Position numbers and translations under genes: made by a program
Notes under the pieces: generated by a model
Told to the model about the DNA's origin: nothing
The model's database searches: none
Seen by the model: only the letters and a program-made list of their open reading frames with translations
Assembly (NCBI GenBank): GCA_964652025.1
Contig: CAZYZX010000005.1
Location: 1-64,000 of the forward strand
Direction: 5' to 3'
From: JAEXOD01 sp964652025
GTDB lineage: Bacteria > Bacteroidota > Ignavibacteria > Ignavibacteriales > Melioribacteraceae
Length of the DNA stretch: 64,000 nucleotides
Shown: one piece after another, positions 10,301 through 19,013 of the stretch
Position numbering within the stretch: the stretch's first letter is position 1
Layout: every line of letters begins with the position of its first letter

Positions 10301-11573
10301 TGGTGCAGAATTACTTGTTAAAGATGGTGAAGAAATAAAACCAAAGCAAGAATTATACAGACACGACCCATACAACATGTTAATTTTAACAGATATTGGT
10401 GGACGCGTATCTTTTGTTGATATGATAGAAAATGTTACAATGCAATTAGTGGCAGATGAACAAACTGGTCACGTGCAGAAAGTTGTAATAGAATCTAAAG
10501 ATAAGGCTTTAGTACCAGGTATTATGATTACTGATGTTACTGGTGAAACCAAAGTATACAACATGCCAAATAGAGCATATTTAGCAGTTGAAGAAGGTGA
10601 ATTTATAAAACCGGGTACAATTTTAGCTAAAATATCTAAAGCTTCATCAAAAACAAAAGATATTACCGGTGGTTTGCCACGTGTAACCGAGCTTTTTGAA
10701 GCAAGAAGTCCACATGAACCAGCTATAGTTTCTGATATTGAAGGTGTAGTAAAATTCGGATTAAGAAAGAGAGGTTCAAGAGAAATAATTATTGAATCTT
10801 TAGATGGTTCAATAACCAAAACTTACAACGTTCCTTACGGTAAACATATTTTAGTTAACGAAGGGGATGAAATACCTGCTGGTGAAAAAATAACAGATGG
10901 ACCAATTGATGCACACGATGTATTAAGAATACAAGGTCCTATGGCAGTGCAAGAATATTTGTTGAACGAAATTCAAGACGTTTATCGTGTACAAGGTGTT
11001 AAAATAAACGATAAGCACATAGAAATTATAGTTAGACAAATGCTGCAAAAATTAAAAATAGTTAACTCTGGCGATACTTCGTTTATAGAAGAAGATTATG
11101 TAGATAGAGTTAGAGTAATAGAAGAAAACAAGAAATTAGAAAACTTTGTTAAAGTAATCGACCCGGGTGACTCGAAATTTAAAGAAGGTGATTTAATAAC
11201 CAGAACAAAGTTCCGTGAAGCAAATGCAGACTTATCAAGAAGAGGAAAGGCAGAAATAAAAGCAAGAGATGCAGAGCCCGCAACATTTGATAACGTGTTG
11301 TTAGGTATAACATCTGCGGCACTTTCTACAGAAAGCTTTATTTCCGCAGCATCTTTCCAAGAGACAACAAAAGTATTAACAAATGCAGCAATTGAAGCAA
11401 GAAGTGATTATCTAATTGGCTTAAAAGAAAACGTAGTTATGGGTAATTTAATTCCAGCGGGAACGGGATTAAAGAAATATCGTAAGATAATATTAACAAA
11501 CGAAGAGAATTTAGAAGCCGAAGTTGCAGAAGAAGCTACAGGAACAGAGGAAAACGAAGCAGAGAAAGAATAA
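7317..11573 (+). CDS. rpoC: DNA-directed RNA polymerase beta' subunit
   Basis: The 1418-residue protein has the N-terminal zinc ribbon (Cys66, Cys68, Cys81, Cys84) and the catalytic magnesium motif NADFDGDQ at about residues 469-476. The second zinc site is in CESKHGVCAKCYGRDL, and the trigger-loop region has GEPGTQLTLRTFHLGG. The last 20 or so residues are acidic (many Glu). ATG follows AAGGAG. It lies 35 bases after rpoB, as a two-gene unit. Confidence 0.98.
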   Translation: MKLKSQEIKVRAIEKLTISLSSPDDILSRSYGEVTKPETINYRSFRPEKDGLFCEKIFGPVKDWECACGKYKGIRYKGIVCDRCGVEVTLKSVRRDRMGHIALAVPVVHIWFFKALPSKIGNIIGMTTKELEKIIYYESYVVLNPGPTGLKVNNLISEDQYFEILNSLPHNNDDLDDSDPNKFIAKIGGEAIREILRKINIDDTFKQLKKQLEEETSQQKRSEILKRLRVLEAFRTREGKKDNKPEWMVLSVIPVIPPELRPLVPLEGGRFATSDLNDLYRRVIIRNNRLRRLIDIKAPEVILRNEKRMLQEAVDALFDNSRRSSAVRSDGNRPLKSLSDVLKGKQGRFRQNLLGKRVDYSGRSVIVVGPELKLHQCGLPKDMAVELFKPFIIRKLIERGIFKTVKSARKSVDRKDPVIWDILEKLIVGHPVLLNRAPTLHRLGIQAFQPILIDGKAIQLHPMVCTAFNADFDGDQMAVHVPLSYEAQLEASILMLSSHNILSPQNGNPIVIPTQDIILGCYYLTKAKNGAKGEGMTFADPEEVIIAYDNNVVELHAKIKVKINGELINTTVGRVIFNQIIPKEMGFYNEILVKKVFSGFIYKMFIKLGNKVTAKFLDDLKDLGFKYASMAGVSISYSDMLIPEEKVKIVKQSNEKVNAVLFEHENGLITDTERYNKIIDIWTFTTNTVASVLFERLKTDQGGFNPLHMMVDSGARGSQEQVRQLAAMRGLMQKPQKSLTGQSGEIIENPILANFKEGLSVLEYFISTHGARKGLADTALKTADAGYLTRRLCDVAQDVIISEEDCGTIRGIRVSAIKDVDAEHEKLSERIIGRVAQEDIYDPKTDDLIVSAGELIDESIADIITSANIEEVMIRSVLTCESKHGVCAKCYGRDLTRGHLVEVGEAVGIIAAQSIGEPGTQLTLRTFHLGGVASRISSQSSITVNVGGIVRYEKVDFVTKLDAFGSNVNVVLGRRGSVGIYDEDNRQIKKYDVPYGAELLVKDGEEIKPKQELYRHDPYNMLILTDIGGRVSFVDMIENVTMQLVADEQTGHVQKVVIESKDKALVPGIMITDVTGETKVYNMPNRAYLAVEEGEFIKPGTILAKISKASSKTKDITGGLPRVTELFEARSPHEPAIVSDIEGVVKFGLRKRGSREIIIESLDGSITKTYNVPYGKHILVNEGDEIPAGEKITDGPIDAHDVLRIQGPMAVQEYLLNEIQDVYRVQGVKINDKHIEIIVRQMLQKLKIVNSGDTSFIEEDYVDRVRVIEENKKLENFVKVIDPGDSKFKEGDLITRTKFREANADLSRRGKAEIKARDAEPATFDNVLLGITSAALSTESFISAASFQETTKVLTNAAIEARSDYLIGLKENVVMGNLIPAGTGLKKYRKIILTNEENLEAEVAEEATGTEENEAEKE

Positions 11574-11608
11574 TTAACAAGTAATATTAAAAAAATATTA
11601 AACAACAC

Positions 11609-11637
11609 TTGACATTTTAAAAAAATAAGACTATATT
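11609..11637 (+). promoter_or_regulatory. sigma-70-type promoter of the str operon
   Basis: A perfect TTGACA -35 (11609-11614) is followed, after exactly 17 bases, by TATATT (11632-11637), in the 103-base gap between rpoC and rpsL. The predicted transcription start near 11644 leaves a leader of about 33 bases before the GTG of rpsL. The hexamers match the E. coli consensus rather than the Bacteroidota -33/-7 type (TTTG / TAnnTTTG). Confidence 0.8.
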
Positions 11638-11676
11638 ACAGGTCTGTTTTTTAGTTAAGTTACTTAGGAGAAATTT

Positions 11677-12054
11677 GTGCCAACAATTAATCAATTAATA
11701 AGAAAAGGAAGAGAAAAAGTAACATCAAAAAACAAAGCACCGGCTTTGGATGCTTGCCCGCAGAAACGTGGTGTTTGCACAAGAGTATATACAACAACTC
11801 CCAAAAAACCAAATTCTGCGTTAAGAAAAGTAGCAAGAGTTAGATTAACAAACGGAATAGAAGTTACTGCTTACATACCTGGAGAAGGTCACAACTTACA
11901 AGAGCACTCTATAGTGTTAATTAGAGGCGGAAGAGTTAAAGACTTGCCAGGTGTTAGATACCACATAATTCGTGGTACATTAGACACTGGTGGTGTAAAC
12001 GATAGAAAAAAAGGTAGATCTAAATACGGTACAAAAAAACCAAAAGCAAAATAA
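11677..12054 (+). CDS. rpsL: 30S ribosomal protein S12
   Basis: The 125-residue protein has the decoding-centre segments TTPKKPNSALRKVARVRL and VRYHIIRGTLDTGGV. Lysines at the classic streptomycin-resistance positions (PKKPNS and the GGRVKDLPGVRYH loop) are of the sensitive type. It starts at GTG after AGGAG. It is the first gene of the str operon, behind a consensus promoter. Confidence 0.97.
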   Translation: MPTINQLIRKGREKVTSKNKAPALDACPQKRGVCTRVYTTTPKKPNSALRKVARVRLTNGIEVTAYIPGEGHNLQEHSIVLIRGGRVKDLPGVRYHIIRGTLDTGGVNDRKKGRSKYGTKKPKAK

Positions 12055-12064
12055 ATAAGAGATT

Positions 12065-12532
12065 ATGAGAAAGAAAAGAGCAGAAAAAAGGTACATAAAA
12101 CCTGACCCAAAGTATAATGATTTAGTTGTAGCAAAATTTATCAACTACATTATGTGGAGTGGTAAAAAATCCACTGCAAGGCAAATAGTATACGATTGCT
12201 TTGAAGAAATAGAAAGAAGGACTAAAAAACCTGCATTAGAAGTATTTCAAAAAGCAGTTAATAACGTACAGCCTTTAGTAGAAGTTAGAAGCAGAAGAGT
12301 TGGTGGTGCTACATATCAGGTTCCAATGGAAGTTAGACCTGAAAGAAGAATAGCATTAGCTTTTAGATGGATAAGAACCAATGCACGTGCTAAGAAAGAC
12401 AAGTCGATGGCACTAAAATTAGCTAGTGAACTTATTTCAGCTTTTAATGGTGAAGGTGCATCTGTAAAGAAAAAAGATGAAACCCACAGAATGGCAGAAG
12501 CAAACAAAGCATTTGCACACTTTAAATGGTAA
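12065..12532 (+). CDS. rpsG: 30S ribosomal protein S7
   Basis: The 155-residue protein has the S7 signature region (KFINYIMWSGKKSTARQIVYD) and the highly conserved VGGATYQVPMEVRPERR and HRMAEANKAFAHFKW segments. S7 nucleates the 30S head and contacts the E site. It lies 10 bases after rpsL. In E. coli S7 represses translation in this interval; here the gap is too short for a comparable structure. Confidence 0.97.
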   Translation: MRKKRAEKRYIKPDPKYNDLVVAKFINYIMWSGKKSTARQIVYDCFEEIERRTKKPALEVFQKAVNNVQPLVEVRSRRVGGATYQVPMEVRPERRIALAFRWIRTNARAKKDKSMALKLASELISAFNGEGASVKKKDETHRMAEANKAFAHFKW

Positions 12533-12554
12533 TTAAATAAAAAGTTAAGTTGTA

Positions 12555-14639
12555 ATGGCAAATAATAGAGTAGATATAAACAAAGTAAGAAATATAGGAA
12601 TAATGGCGCATATAGATGCCGGTAAAACGACAACTACAGAGCGTATATTATTTTACACCGGTAAAACACATCGTATAGGTGAAGTGCATGACGGAGCCGC
12701 TACGATGGACTGGATGGAACAAGAAAAAGAACGTGGTATTACAATAACCAGTGCCGCTACAACTTGTTTTTGGAGAGATCATCAAATTAACATTATTGAT
12801 ACTCCTGGTCACGTAGATTTTACTGTAGAAGTTGAAAGGTCGTTAAGAGTATTAGATGGTGCAGTTGCACTATTTTGTGCTGTTGGTGGCGTAGAACCTC
12901 AATCTGAAACTGTTTGGCGTCAAGCAGATAAGTATGGAGTTCCACGTATTGCCTTTATCAACAAAATGGATAGAACAGGAGCTGATTTTTATAATGCTGT
13001 TGAAATGATTAAAACGCGCTTGGGCGCTAACCCTATTCCAATTGCTTTACCAATTGGTAATGGGGATTTGTTTACTGGTGTTATTGATTTAATTAAAATG
13101 AATGCTAGAATGTATACAGAAGATGCATTAGGCACAAGTTTTCAAGATATCCCTATTCCTTCTGATTTATGCAAACTAGCTAATAAATATAGAACTCTTT
13201 TACTTGAAGCAGTAAGCGATGTTGATGACACGCTTTTAGAAAAATATTTAGAAGGTAAAGAAATTACCGAAGAGGAAATTTCTAACGCTATAAGAATAGC
13301 CACAAAAGAACTTAAAATAGTTCCAGTTTTATGTGGTTCTTCATTCAAGAATAAAGGTGTTCAAAAGTTATTAGATGCTGTGGTAGACTTTTTACCATCT
13401 CCTTTGGAAATTGGTCAAGTTGAAGCGCATCATGTAGATAAAAATGATAAAGTTTATAGAAAACTTACCGAAGACGAAAAGTTTACCGGTTTGGCATTTA
13501 AGATAATGACAGACCCATATGTTGGTAAGTTAACTTTTGTTAGAATTTACTCTGGCAAATTGCAGTCTGGTTCTTACGTATATAATAGCGTTAGCGATAA
13601 AAAAGAGCGAGTAGGTAGAATACTACAAATGCATGCTAATCACAGAACTGATATGGACGAAGCAAGAGCTGGAGATATAATTGCAATAGTAGGATTGAAG
13701 CATACGAGAACAGGTGATACGCTTTGTGAAGAGAACGACCCTGTAGTTTTAGAAAGGATGTCGTTCCCAGAACCAGTTATTAAGATAGCTATAGAACCAA
13801 AAACAAAAGCAGATCAAGATAAGTTATCAGAAGCGTTATCAAAATTAGCAGATGAAGATCCTACGTTTAAGATAAATGTTGATGAAGAAACCGGACAGAC
13901 TGTTATTGGTGGTATGGGAGAGCTTCATTTAGAAATTATAGTAGATAGAATGAAGCGCGAATTTAAGGTTGAAGCTAATATAGGTAAACCTCAAGTTGCT
14001 TATAGAGAAACAATTACTAAAACAGTTGAAGCCGAAGGAAAATTTGTTAAGCAATCAGGTGGTCGAGGTAAGTATGGTCATGTATGGATTGAGCTTAGCC
14101 CGAACGAACCTGGAAAAGGGTACGAATTTACCAATGCTATTGTAGGTGGTGTTATACCAAAAGAGTACATTCAACCCGTTTCGAATGGAATTGTGGAAGC
14201 AATGAGAAACGGAGTAATAGCAGGTTATCCTGTAGTTGATGTAAAAGTTAAGTTATTTGACGGTTCATATCACGAAGTAGATAGTGATGAGTTGTCTTTT
14301 AAGGTTGCAGGTTCTTTAGCATTTAAAGAAGGTGCAAAAAAAGCAGCTCCAATTTTATTAGAGCCGATGATGCAAGTAGAAGTTATATCACCAGAAGAAT
14401 ATTTAGGTGATATTATGGGAGATTTAAACTCCCGTAGAGGAAAGATTGAAGGATTTCAGTCTAGAAAAGACGCCCAAGTTATTAAAGCAAAAGTGCCACT
14501 ATCAGAAATGTTTGGTTATGCAACCATATTAAGAAGTATGACACAAGGGCGAGCAATTTATACGATGCAATTTTCGCATTATTCTGAAGTTCCAAAATCT
14601 ATAGTAGAAGCCATTACAGAAGGCAGAGAAAAAAAATAG
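12555..14639 (+). CDS. fusA: translation elongation factor G
   Basis: The 694-residue GTPase has the P-loop AHIDAGKTT (residues 18-26), switch segment GITITSAATT, DTPGHVDF and NKMDRTGADF, followed by domains II-V (for example GGMGELHLEII and the domain IV segment SGGRGKYGHVWIE). EF-G drives tRNA-mRNA translocation. Its place between rpsG and tuf is standard for the str operon. Confidence 0.98.
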   Translation: MANNRVDINKVRNIGIMAHIDAGKTTTTERILFYTGKTHRIGEVHDGAATMDWMEQEKERGITITSAATTCFWRDHQINIIDTPGHVDFTVEVERSLRVLDGAVALFCAVGGVEPQSETVWRQADKYGVPRIAFINKMDRTGADFYNAVEMIKTRLGANPIPIALPIGNGDLFTGVIDLIKMNARMYTEDALGTSFQDIPIPSDLCKLANKYRTLLLEAVSDVDDTLLEKYLEGKEITEEEISNAIRIATKELKIVPVLCGSSFKNKGVQKLLDAVVDFLPSPLEIGQVEAHHVDKNDKVYRKLTEDEKFTGLAFKIMTDPYVGKLTFVRIYSGKLQSGSYVYNSVSDKKERVGRILQMHANHRTDMDEARAGDIIAIVGLKHTRTGDTLCEENDPVVLERMSFPEPVIKIAIEPKTKADQDKLSEALSKLADEDPTFKINVDEETGQTVIGGMGELHLEIIVDRMKREFKVEANIGKPQVAYRETITKTVEAEGKFVKQSGGRGKYGHVWIELSPNEPGKGYEFTNAIVGGVIPKEYIQPVSNGIVEAMRNGVIAGYPVVDVKVKLFDGSYHEVDSDELSFKVAGSLAFKEGAKKAAPILLEPMMQVEVISPEEYLGDIMGDLNSRRGKIEGFQSRKDAQVIKAKVPLSEMFGYATILRSMTQGRAIYTMQFSHYSEVPKSIVEAITEGREKK

Positions 14640-14688
14640 CTAAATAACGAATTAACAAATTAGAAAATAATATAATTAGGAGTTCACG

Positions 14689-15897
14689 ATGGCAAAAGCT
14701 AAATTTGACAGAAGTAAGCCACACGTTAACATTGGTACAATCGGTCACGTAGATCATGGTAAAACTACTCTTACTGCAGCTATTACAATGACATTAAGCA
14801 AAAAAGGTTTATCTGAAAAAAGAACATTTGATAGTATTGATAATGCCCCAGAAGAAAGAGAAAGAGGTATTACAATTGCTACAGCACACGTAGAGTATTC
14901 AACAGAAAACCGTCACTATGCACACGTAGACTGCCCAGGTCACGCAGACTATGTTAAGAACATGATTACTGGTGCTGCTCAGATGGACGGCGCTATATTA
15001 GTAGTTGCAGCTACCGATGGTCCTATGCCTCAAACTCGTGAACACATATTACTTGCCCGCCAAGTTGGTGTGCCAAGAATAGTAGTGTTCTTAAACAAAG
15101 TTGATATGATGGACGATCCAGAATTAATTGAGTTAGTTGAAATGGAATTAAGAGAGTTATTAAGCTCTTATGAATTTCCTGGCGACGAGATTCCAATTGT
15201 TCGTGGTTCTGCATTACATGCTTTAGAAGCAGCTAGTGATGATGCAGTTGGTGTTGATGACCCAAGATTACAATGCATTTTTGACTTAATGAAAGCTTGC
15301 GACGAATATATTCCAATTCCAGAAAGAAGCGTTGATAAGCCATTCTTAATGCCTGTTGAAGACGTATTCTCAATTCAAGGTCGTGGTACAGTAGCTACAG
15401 GTAGAGTAGAAAGAGGTCAAGTAAAATTAGGTGAAGAAGTTGAATTAATCGGTTTAGGTTTACATAAGAAAACAGTAGTAACCGGTATAGAAATGTTCCG
15501 TAAAGAATTAGATAGCGCAATAGCTGGTGATAACGCTGGTTTATTATTACGCGGTGTTGATAAGAAAGAAATCGAACGTGGTATGGTATTAGCAAAACCA
15601 GGTTCAATTACACCTCATACAGTATTTGAAGGTGAAGTTTACATCTTATCAAAAGAAGAAGGTGGCCGTCATACTCCATTCTTTAACGGATACAGACCAC
15701 AGTTCTATTTTAGAACAACAGACGTTACTGGCGTAGTTGAATTACCAGAAGGAACAGAAATGGTAATGCCAGGTGATAAAATTAACTTAAAAATCAACTT
15801 AATTAGCGAAATCGCTATGGAAGAAGGCTTACGTTTTGCTATTCGTGAAGGTGGTAGAACAGTAGGTGCAGGATTAGTAACAAAGATAATTAAATAA
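14689..15897 (+). CDS. tuf: translation elongation factor Tu
   Basis: The 402-residue protein has all GTPase motifs: GHVDHGKTT (19-27), RGITI, DCPGHADY and NKVDM. The beta-barrel domains include GRGTVATGRVERG and the C-terminal GGRTVGAGLVTKI. It delivers aminoacyl-tRNA to the ribosome. AGGAG precedes the ATG. It is the only tuf in the window; the slot beside the tRNA cluster where a second copy often sits holds rpmG instead. Confidence 0.98.
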   Translation: MAKAKFDRSKPHVNIGTIGHVDHGKTTLTAAITMTLSKKGLSEKRTFDSIDNAPEERERGITIATAHVEYSTENRHYAHVDCPGHADYVKNMITGAAQMDGAILVVAATDGPMPQTREHILLARQVGVPRIVVFLNKVDMMDDPELIELVEMELRELLSSYEFPGDEIPIVRGSALHALEAASDDAVGVDDPRLQCIFDLMKACDEYIPIPERSVDKPFLMPVEDVFSIQGRGTVATGRVERGQVKLGEEVELIGLGLHKKTVVTGIEMFRKELDSAIAGDNAGLLLRGVDKKEIERGMVLAKPGSITPHTVFEGEVYILSKEEGGRHTPFFNGYRPQFYFRTTDVTGVVELPEGTEMVMPGDKINLKINLISEIAMEEGLRFAIREGGRTVGAGLVTKIIK

Positions 15898-15912
15898 GAA
15901 AAGATATATTAT

Positions 15913-15931
15913 GGGGGATTAAAAATCCCCC
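15913..15931 (+). promoter_or_regulatory. GC-rich hairpin between tuf and rpsJ
   Basis: The arms gggggatt and aatccccc pair completely around a three-base loop, in the 61-base gap between tuf and rpsJ. No T-run follows (the next bases are gataaaaaag), so it is not a standard intrinsic terminator. It stands where the L4-responsive S10 leader is found in some bacteria. A processing, stability or attenuation role is inferred only. Confidence 0.45.
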
Positions 15932-15958
15932 GATAAAAAAGATAGAGGAGAAGAAAAA

Positions 15959-16267
15959 GTGCCAGGTCAAATGATTAGAATAAAACTTAAATCTTATGAT
16001 CATATATTAATAGATAAATCAACCGAAAAGATAATAAAAACGGTTAAAAGTACCGGAGCGGTTGTATCAGGTCCTATACCGCTGCCCACAAAAAGATCGG
16101 TATACACGGTATTAAGATCTCCACACGTAGATAAAAAGAGCCGTGAGCAATTTGAAATTAGGGCGCATAAGAGAATTATTGATATACATAATTCAAACAA
16201 CAAGACCGTCGATTCTTTAAGCAAATTAGATATTCCGGCGGGTGTTGATATAGAGATTAAGTTATAG
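15959..16267 (+). CDS. rpsJ: 30S ribosomal protein S10
   Basis: The 102-residue protein shows the S10 signature GAVVSGPIPLPTKRSVYTVL and RSPHVDKKSREQFEIRAHKR. It is part of the 30S head and also acts as NusE in antitermination with NusG. It starts at GTG with a GAGGAG site upstream. It opens the S10 gene string, joined directly to the str operon. Confidence 0.97.
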   Translation: MPGQMIRIKLKSYDHILIDKSTEKIIKTVKSTGAVVSGPIPLPTKRSVYTVLRSPHVDKKSREQFEIRAHKRIIDIHNSNNKTVDSLSKLDIPAGVDIEIKL

Positions 16268-16277
16268 GAAATTAAAA

Positions 16278-16898
16278 ATGCCAGGATTGTTAGGAAAAAA
16301 AATAGGAATGACAAGTTACTATACTAATGATGGTATAGTTGTACCGGTAACTGTTATCGAAGTCGGACCTTGCAGAGTAATAGAGATAAAGACAAAAGAA
16401 AAGCATGGCTATGAAGCTTTAAAATTAGGCTTTGGAGTAAGGAAAGCAAAACATGTTAATAAAGCACAATTAGCCGTATATGAAGCTTTAAAAATAGATG
16501 CTCCTCGCGTAGTAAAAGAATTTAGAAATTTTGATATAAATAATTTTAACGTTGGAGATTTATTAACCGCCGAAATATTTAAGGAAGGCGATAAAGTAAA
16601 AGTAACAGGAAAAAGCAAGGGAAAAGGCTTTCAAGGCGTTGTAAAACGTCATGGCTTTGGCGGTGTTGGTGGAAGAACTCACGGTCAAAGTGATAGAGAG
16701 AGAGCACCTGGATCAATTGGTGCAAGTTCTTATCCGTCAAGAGTATTTAAAGGTCAAAGAATGGCGGGAAGAATGGGATATGAACAAGTTACCGTAAGAA
16801 ATTTAAAAGTAGTAAAAGTAGTTCCCGAAAAGAACGTTATATTAGTTAAAGGAGCAGTACCGGGAGCAGTAAATTCTTTTGTAGAAATAAACAAGTAA
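16278..16898 (+). CDS. rplC: 50S ribosomal protein L3
   Basis: The 206-residue protein starts MPGLLGKKIGMTSYY and contains the signature KGKGFQGVVKRHGFGGV with THGQSDRERAPGSIGASSYP. L3 reaches into the peptidyl transferase centre and is an early assembly protein. It lies 10 bases after rpsJ, in the conserved S10 order. Length is normal. Confidence 0.97.
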   Translation: MPGLLGKKIGMTSYYTNDGIVVPVTVIEVGPCRVIEIKTKEKHGYEALKLGFGVRKAKHVNKAQLAVYEALKIDAPRVVKEFRNFDINNFNVGDLLTAEIFKEGDKVKVTGKSKGKGFQGVVKRHGFGGVGGRTHGQSDRERAPGSIGASSYPSRVFKGQRMAGRMGYEQVTVRNLKVVKVVPEKNVILVKGAVPGAVNSFVEINK

Positions 16899-16910
16899 AT
16901 TGGTTACGAG

Positions 16911-17537
16911 ATGAAGTTAGAAGTATATAAAATAGACGGTACAAAGACAGGCGAGTTTGTAGAACTTGCAGATACAATATTTGGAATAGAGCCAAATGAT
17001 CATTTAATTTACTTGTCTGTTAAAGCTACCTTAGCTAACAAAAGACAAGGCACCGCAAAAGCAAAAGAAAGAAGCGAAGTAAGCGGCGGTGGTAAAAAGC
17101 CTTGGAAACAAAAAGGACGTGGTGGTGCACGTGCTGGTTCAACACGCTCTCCTTTATGGGTAGGTGGTGGTACAATATTTGGACCTAAACCACGTAATTA
17201 CAGACAAAAGATTAATAAAAAAGCAGCTATATTAGCAAGAAAAAGTGCATTATCTTATAAAGCTAAGGCAGAACAGATTGTTGTAGTAGAAGATTTCAAT
17301 TTCGATGCTCCAAAAACCAAAGAATTGGTTAAGATTTTAGAAGCATTAAATATATATGGAAAGAAAACGTTATTATTAACTCCAGAATTAAATGTAAATA
17401 TATATAAATCTGGAAGAAACATTGATAAATTAAACATATTGGAATCTTATAAAGCATCAACGTATGAATTATTGAATAATCAAGTTTTATTGTTACAAAA
17501 AGGTGCAATAGAACCGTTAGTAAAATCGTTAAATTAA
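16911..17537 (+). CDS. rplD: 50S ribosomal protein L4
   Basis: The 208-residue protein has the exit-tunnel loop region SEVSGGGKKPWKQKGRGGAR and GGTIFGPKPRNY. In E. coli L4 also represses the S10 operon. It lies between rplC and rplW as usual. Confidence 0.96.
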   Translation: MKLEVYKIDGTKTGEFVELADTIFGIEPNDHLIYLSVKATLANKRQGTAKAKERSEVSGGGKKPWKQKGRGGARAGSTRSPLWVGGGTIFGPKPRNYRQKINKKAAILARKSALSYKAKAEQIVVVEDFNFDAPKTKELVKILEALNIYGKKTLLLTPELNVNIYKSGRNIDKLNILESYKASTYELLNNQVLLLQKGAIEPLVKSLN

Positions 17538-17552
17538 AAAGTTGGTAAAAAA

Positions 17553-17849
17553 ATGCAAAACATATTGAAAAAACCTTTTATTACAGAAAAAATGACAGCT
17601 GAAACCGAAAAGATGCCCAACAAATATGGTTTCATAGTAGACGTTAATGCTAACAAAATAGAAATTGCAAAAGCAATAGAAAAGAAATTTAACGTAAAAG
17701 TAGTTTCTGTTAATACCGTAAGATATAAAGGTAAAACAAAAACACAATTTACAAAGAAAGGTCGTTTTGTAGGTAAAACACCACAATTTAAGAAAGCATA
17801 TGTTGTTTTACAAAAAGACCAAACAATAGATTTATTCGGTCAAGTGTAG
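17553..17849 (+). CDS. rplW: 50S ribosomal protein L23
   Basis: The 98-residue protein begins LKKPFITEKMTAETEK and continues with the family core KYGFIVDVNANKIEIAKAIE and FNVKVVSVNTVRYKGK. L23 lines the tunnel exit and is the docking site for trigger factor and SRP. Its order between rplD and rplB is conserved. Confidence 0.96.
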   Translation: MQNILKKPFITEKMTAETEKMPNKYGFIVDVNANKIEIAKAIEKKFNVKVVSVNTVRYKGKTKTQFTKKGRFVGKTPQFKKAYVVLQKDQTIDLFGQV

Positions 17850-17871
17850 ATTAGGATTGGAGAATAAGTAA

Positions 17872-18696
17872 ATGGGAATTAGAAAATTAAAACCAACAAC
17901 TCCGGGAACAAGATTTTTAACATATTCTTCGTTTGAAGAAATTACTAAAACAACACCGGAAAAATCGTTACTTGCACCGTTAACCAAAAGTGGTGGAAGA
18001 AACAACTACGGACGAGTAACAACAAGATTTAGAGGCGGCGGACATAAAAGAAGATATAGAGTAATAGACTTTAAGAGAAATAAATTTGGAATAGAAGCAA
18101 AAGTAGCCGCAATAGAATACGATCCTAATCGTACATGCAGAATAGCATTATTACATTATGTAGATGGAGAAAAGAGATATATAATAGCACCAGACGGATT
18201 AAAAGTTGGTGATAAGGTTATGTCTGGTACTAATGTAGAAATTAAAGTAGGAAATGCTTTAAAATTAAAAGAGATGCCAATAGGTAGTTTTGTACACAAT
18301 GTAGAGTTAAAGCCAGGTAAAGGCGGACAACTTGGACGAGCAGCCGGTTCATCAATACAATTGATGGCTCGTGAAGGGAACACTGCACAGTTAAAAATGC
18401 CTAGTGGTGAAATAAGAATAGTAAGTAGCGAATGTATGGCGACATACGGAGTAGTTGGCAACGGCGACCATGAGAATATCAGTTTAGGTAAAGCCGGAAG
18501 AAGCCGCTGGTTAGGAAGAAGACCGCACGTAAGAGGTGTTGCAATGAACCCAGTAGATCACCCAATGGGTGGTGGTGAAGGAAAGACCTCTGGTGGCGGA
18601 CATCCAGTATCTCCATGGGGACAGAAAGCAAAAGGCTTAAAGACTCGCAAGAGAAAAAATCCGACTAACAAATATATTGTAAAACGAAGAAAGTAA
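17872..18696 (+). CDS. rplB: 50S ribosomal protein L2
   Basis: The 274-residue protein carries GGGHKRRYRVIDFKR near residue 58 and the C-terminal signature VRGVAMNPVDHPMGGGEG, including the conserved histidine near the peptidyl transferase centre. L2 is required for subunit association. AGGATTGGAG-type bases precede the ATG. Confidence 0.98.
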   Translation: MGIRKLKPTTPGTRFLTYSSFEEITKTTPEKSLLAPLTKSGGRNNYGRVTTRFRGGGHKRRYRVIDFKRNKFGIEAKVAAIEYDPNRTCRIALLHYVDGEKRYIIAPDGLKVGDKVMSGTNVEIKVGNALKLKEMPIGSFVHNVELKPGKGGQLGRAAGSSIQLMAREGNTAQLKMPSGEIRIVSSECMATYGVVGNGDHENISLGKAGRSRWLGRRPHVRGVAMNPVDHPMGGGEGKTSGGGHPVSPWGQKAKGLKTRKRKNPTNKYIVKRRK

Positions 18697-18705
18697 GAGA
18701 GAAAG

Positions 18706-18996
18706 ATGCCAAGATCAGTTAAAAAAGGTCCTTTTATCAACCATAAGTTATTAGCAAAAGTTGTAAAAATGAACGAAACCGGTCAGAAAAAGATAATAAA
18801 GACTTGGTCTCGTGCAAGTACAATTTCTCCGGATTTTGTAGGACATACAATAGCGGTTCATAACGGAAATAAGATGATACCTGTTTACGTATCCGAAAAC
18901 ATGGTAGGACACAAGTTAGGAGAATTTGCTCCGACAAGAGTATTCCGCGGACATCCGGGAACAAAAGCAGAAAAAGCTTCAAAAGTTAAGAAATGA
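18706..18996 (+). CDS. rpsS: 30S ribosomal protein S19
   Basis: The 96-residue protein has MPRSVKKGPFINHKLL and the signature VYVSENMVGHKLGEFAPTR. S19 forms a complex with S13 in the 30S head. It starts 10 bases after rplB with a GAGAGA site. Length is typical. Confidence 0.97.
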   Translation: MPRSVKKGPFINHKLLAKVVKMNETGQKKIIKTWSRASTISPDFVGHTIAVHNGNKMIPVYVSENMVGHKLGEFAPTRVFRGHPGTKAEKASKVKK

Positions 18997-19013
18997 TAAT
19001 TAGAGGATAGTTG

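Noticed and set aside
11582..11600. AT inverted repeat taatatt/aatatta after rpoC as a terminator
   Set aside because: The stem is entirely A-T and no T-run follows, so it is unlikely to stop transcription.
14640..14688. tuf promoter (TTAACA and TATAAT)
   Set aside because: The spacer is only 13 bases, too short for sigma-70; tuf is adequately explained by the str operon transcript.
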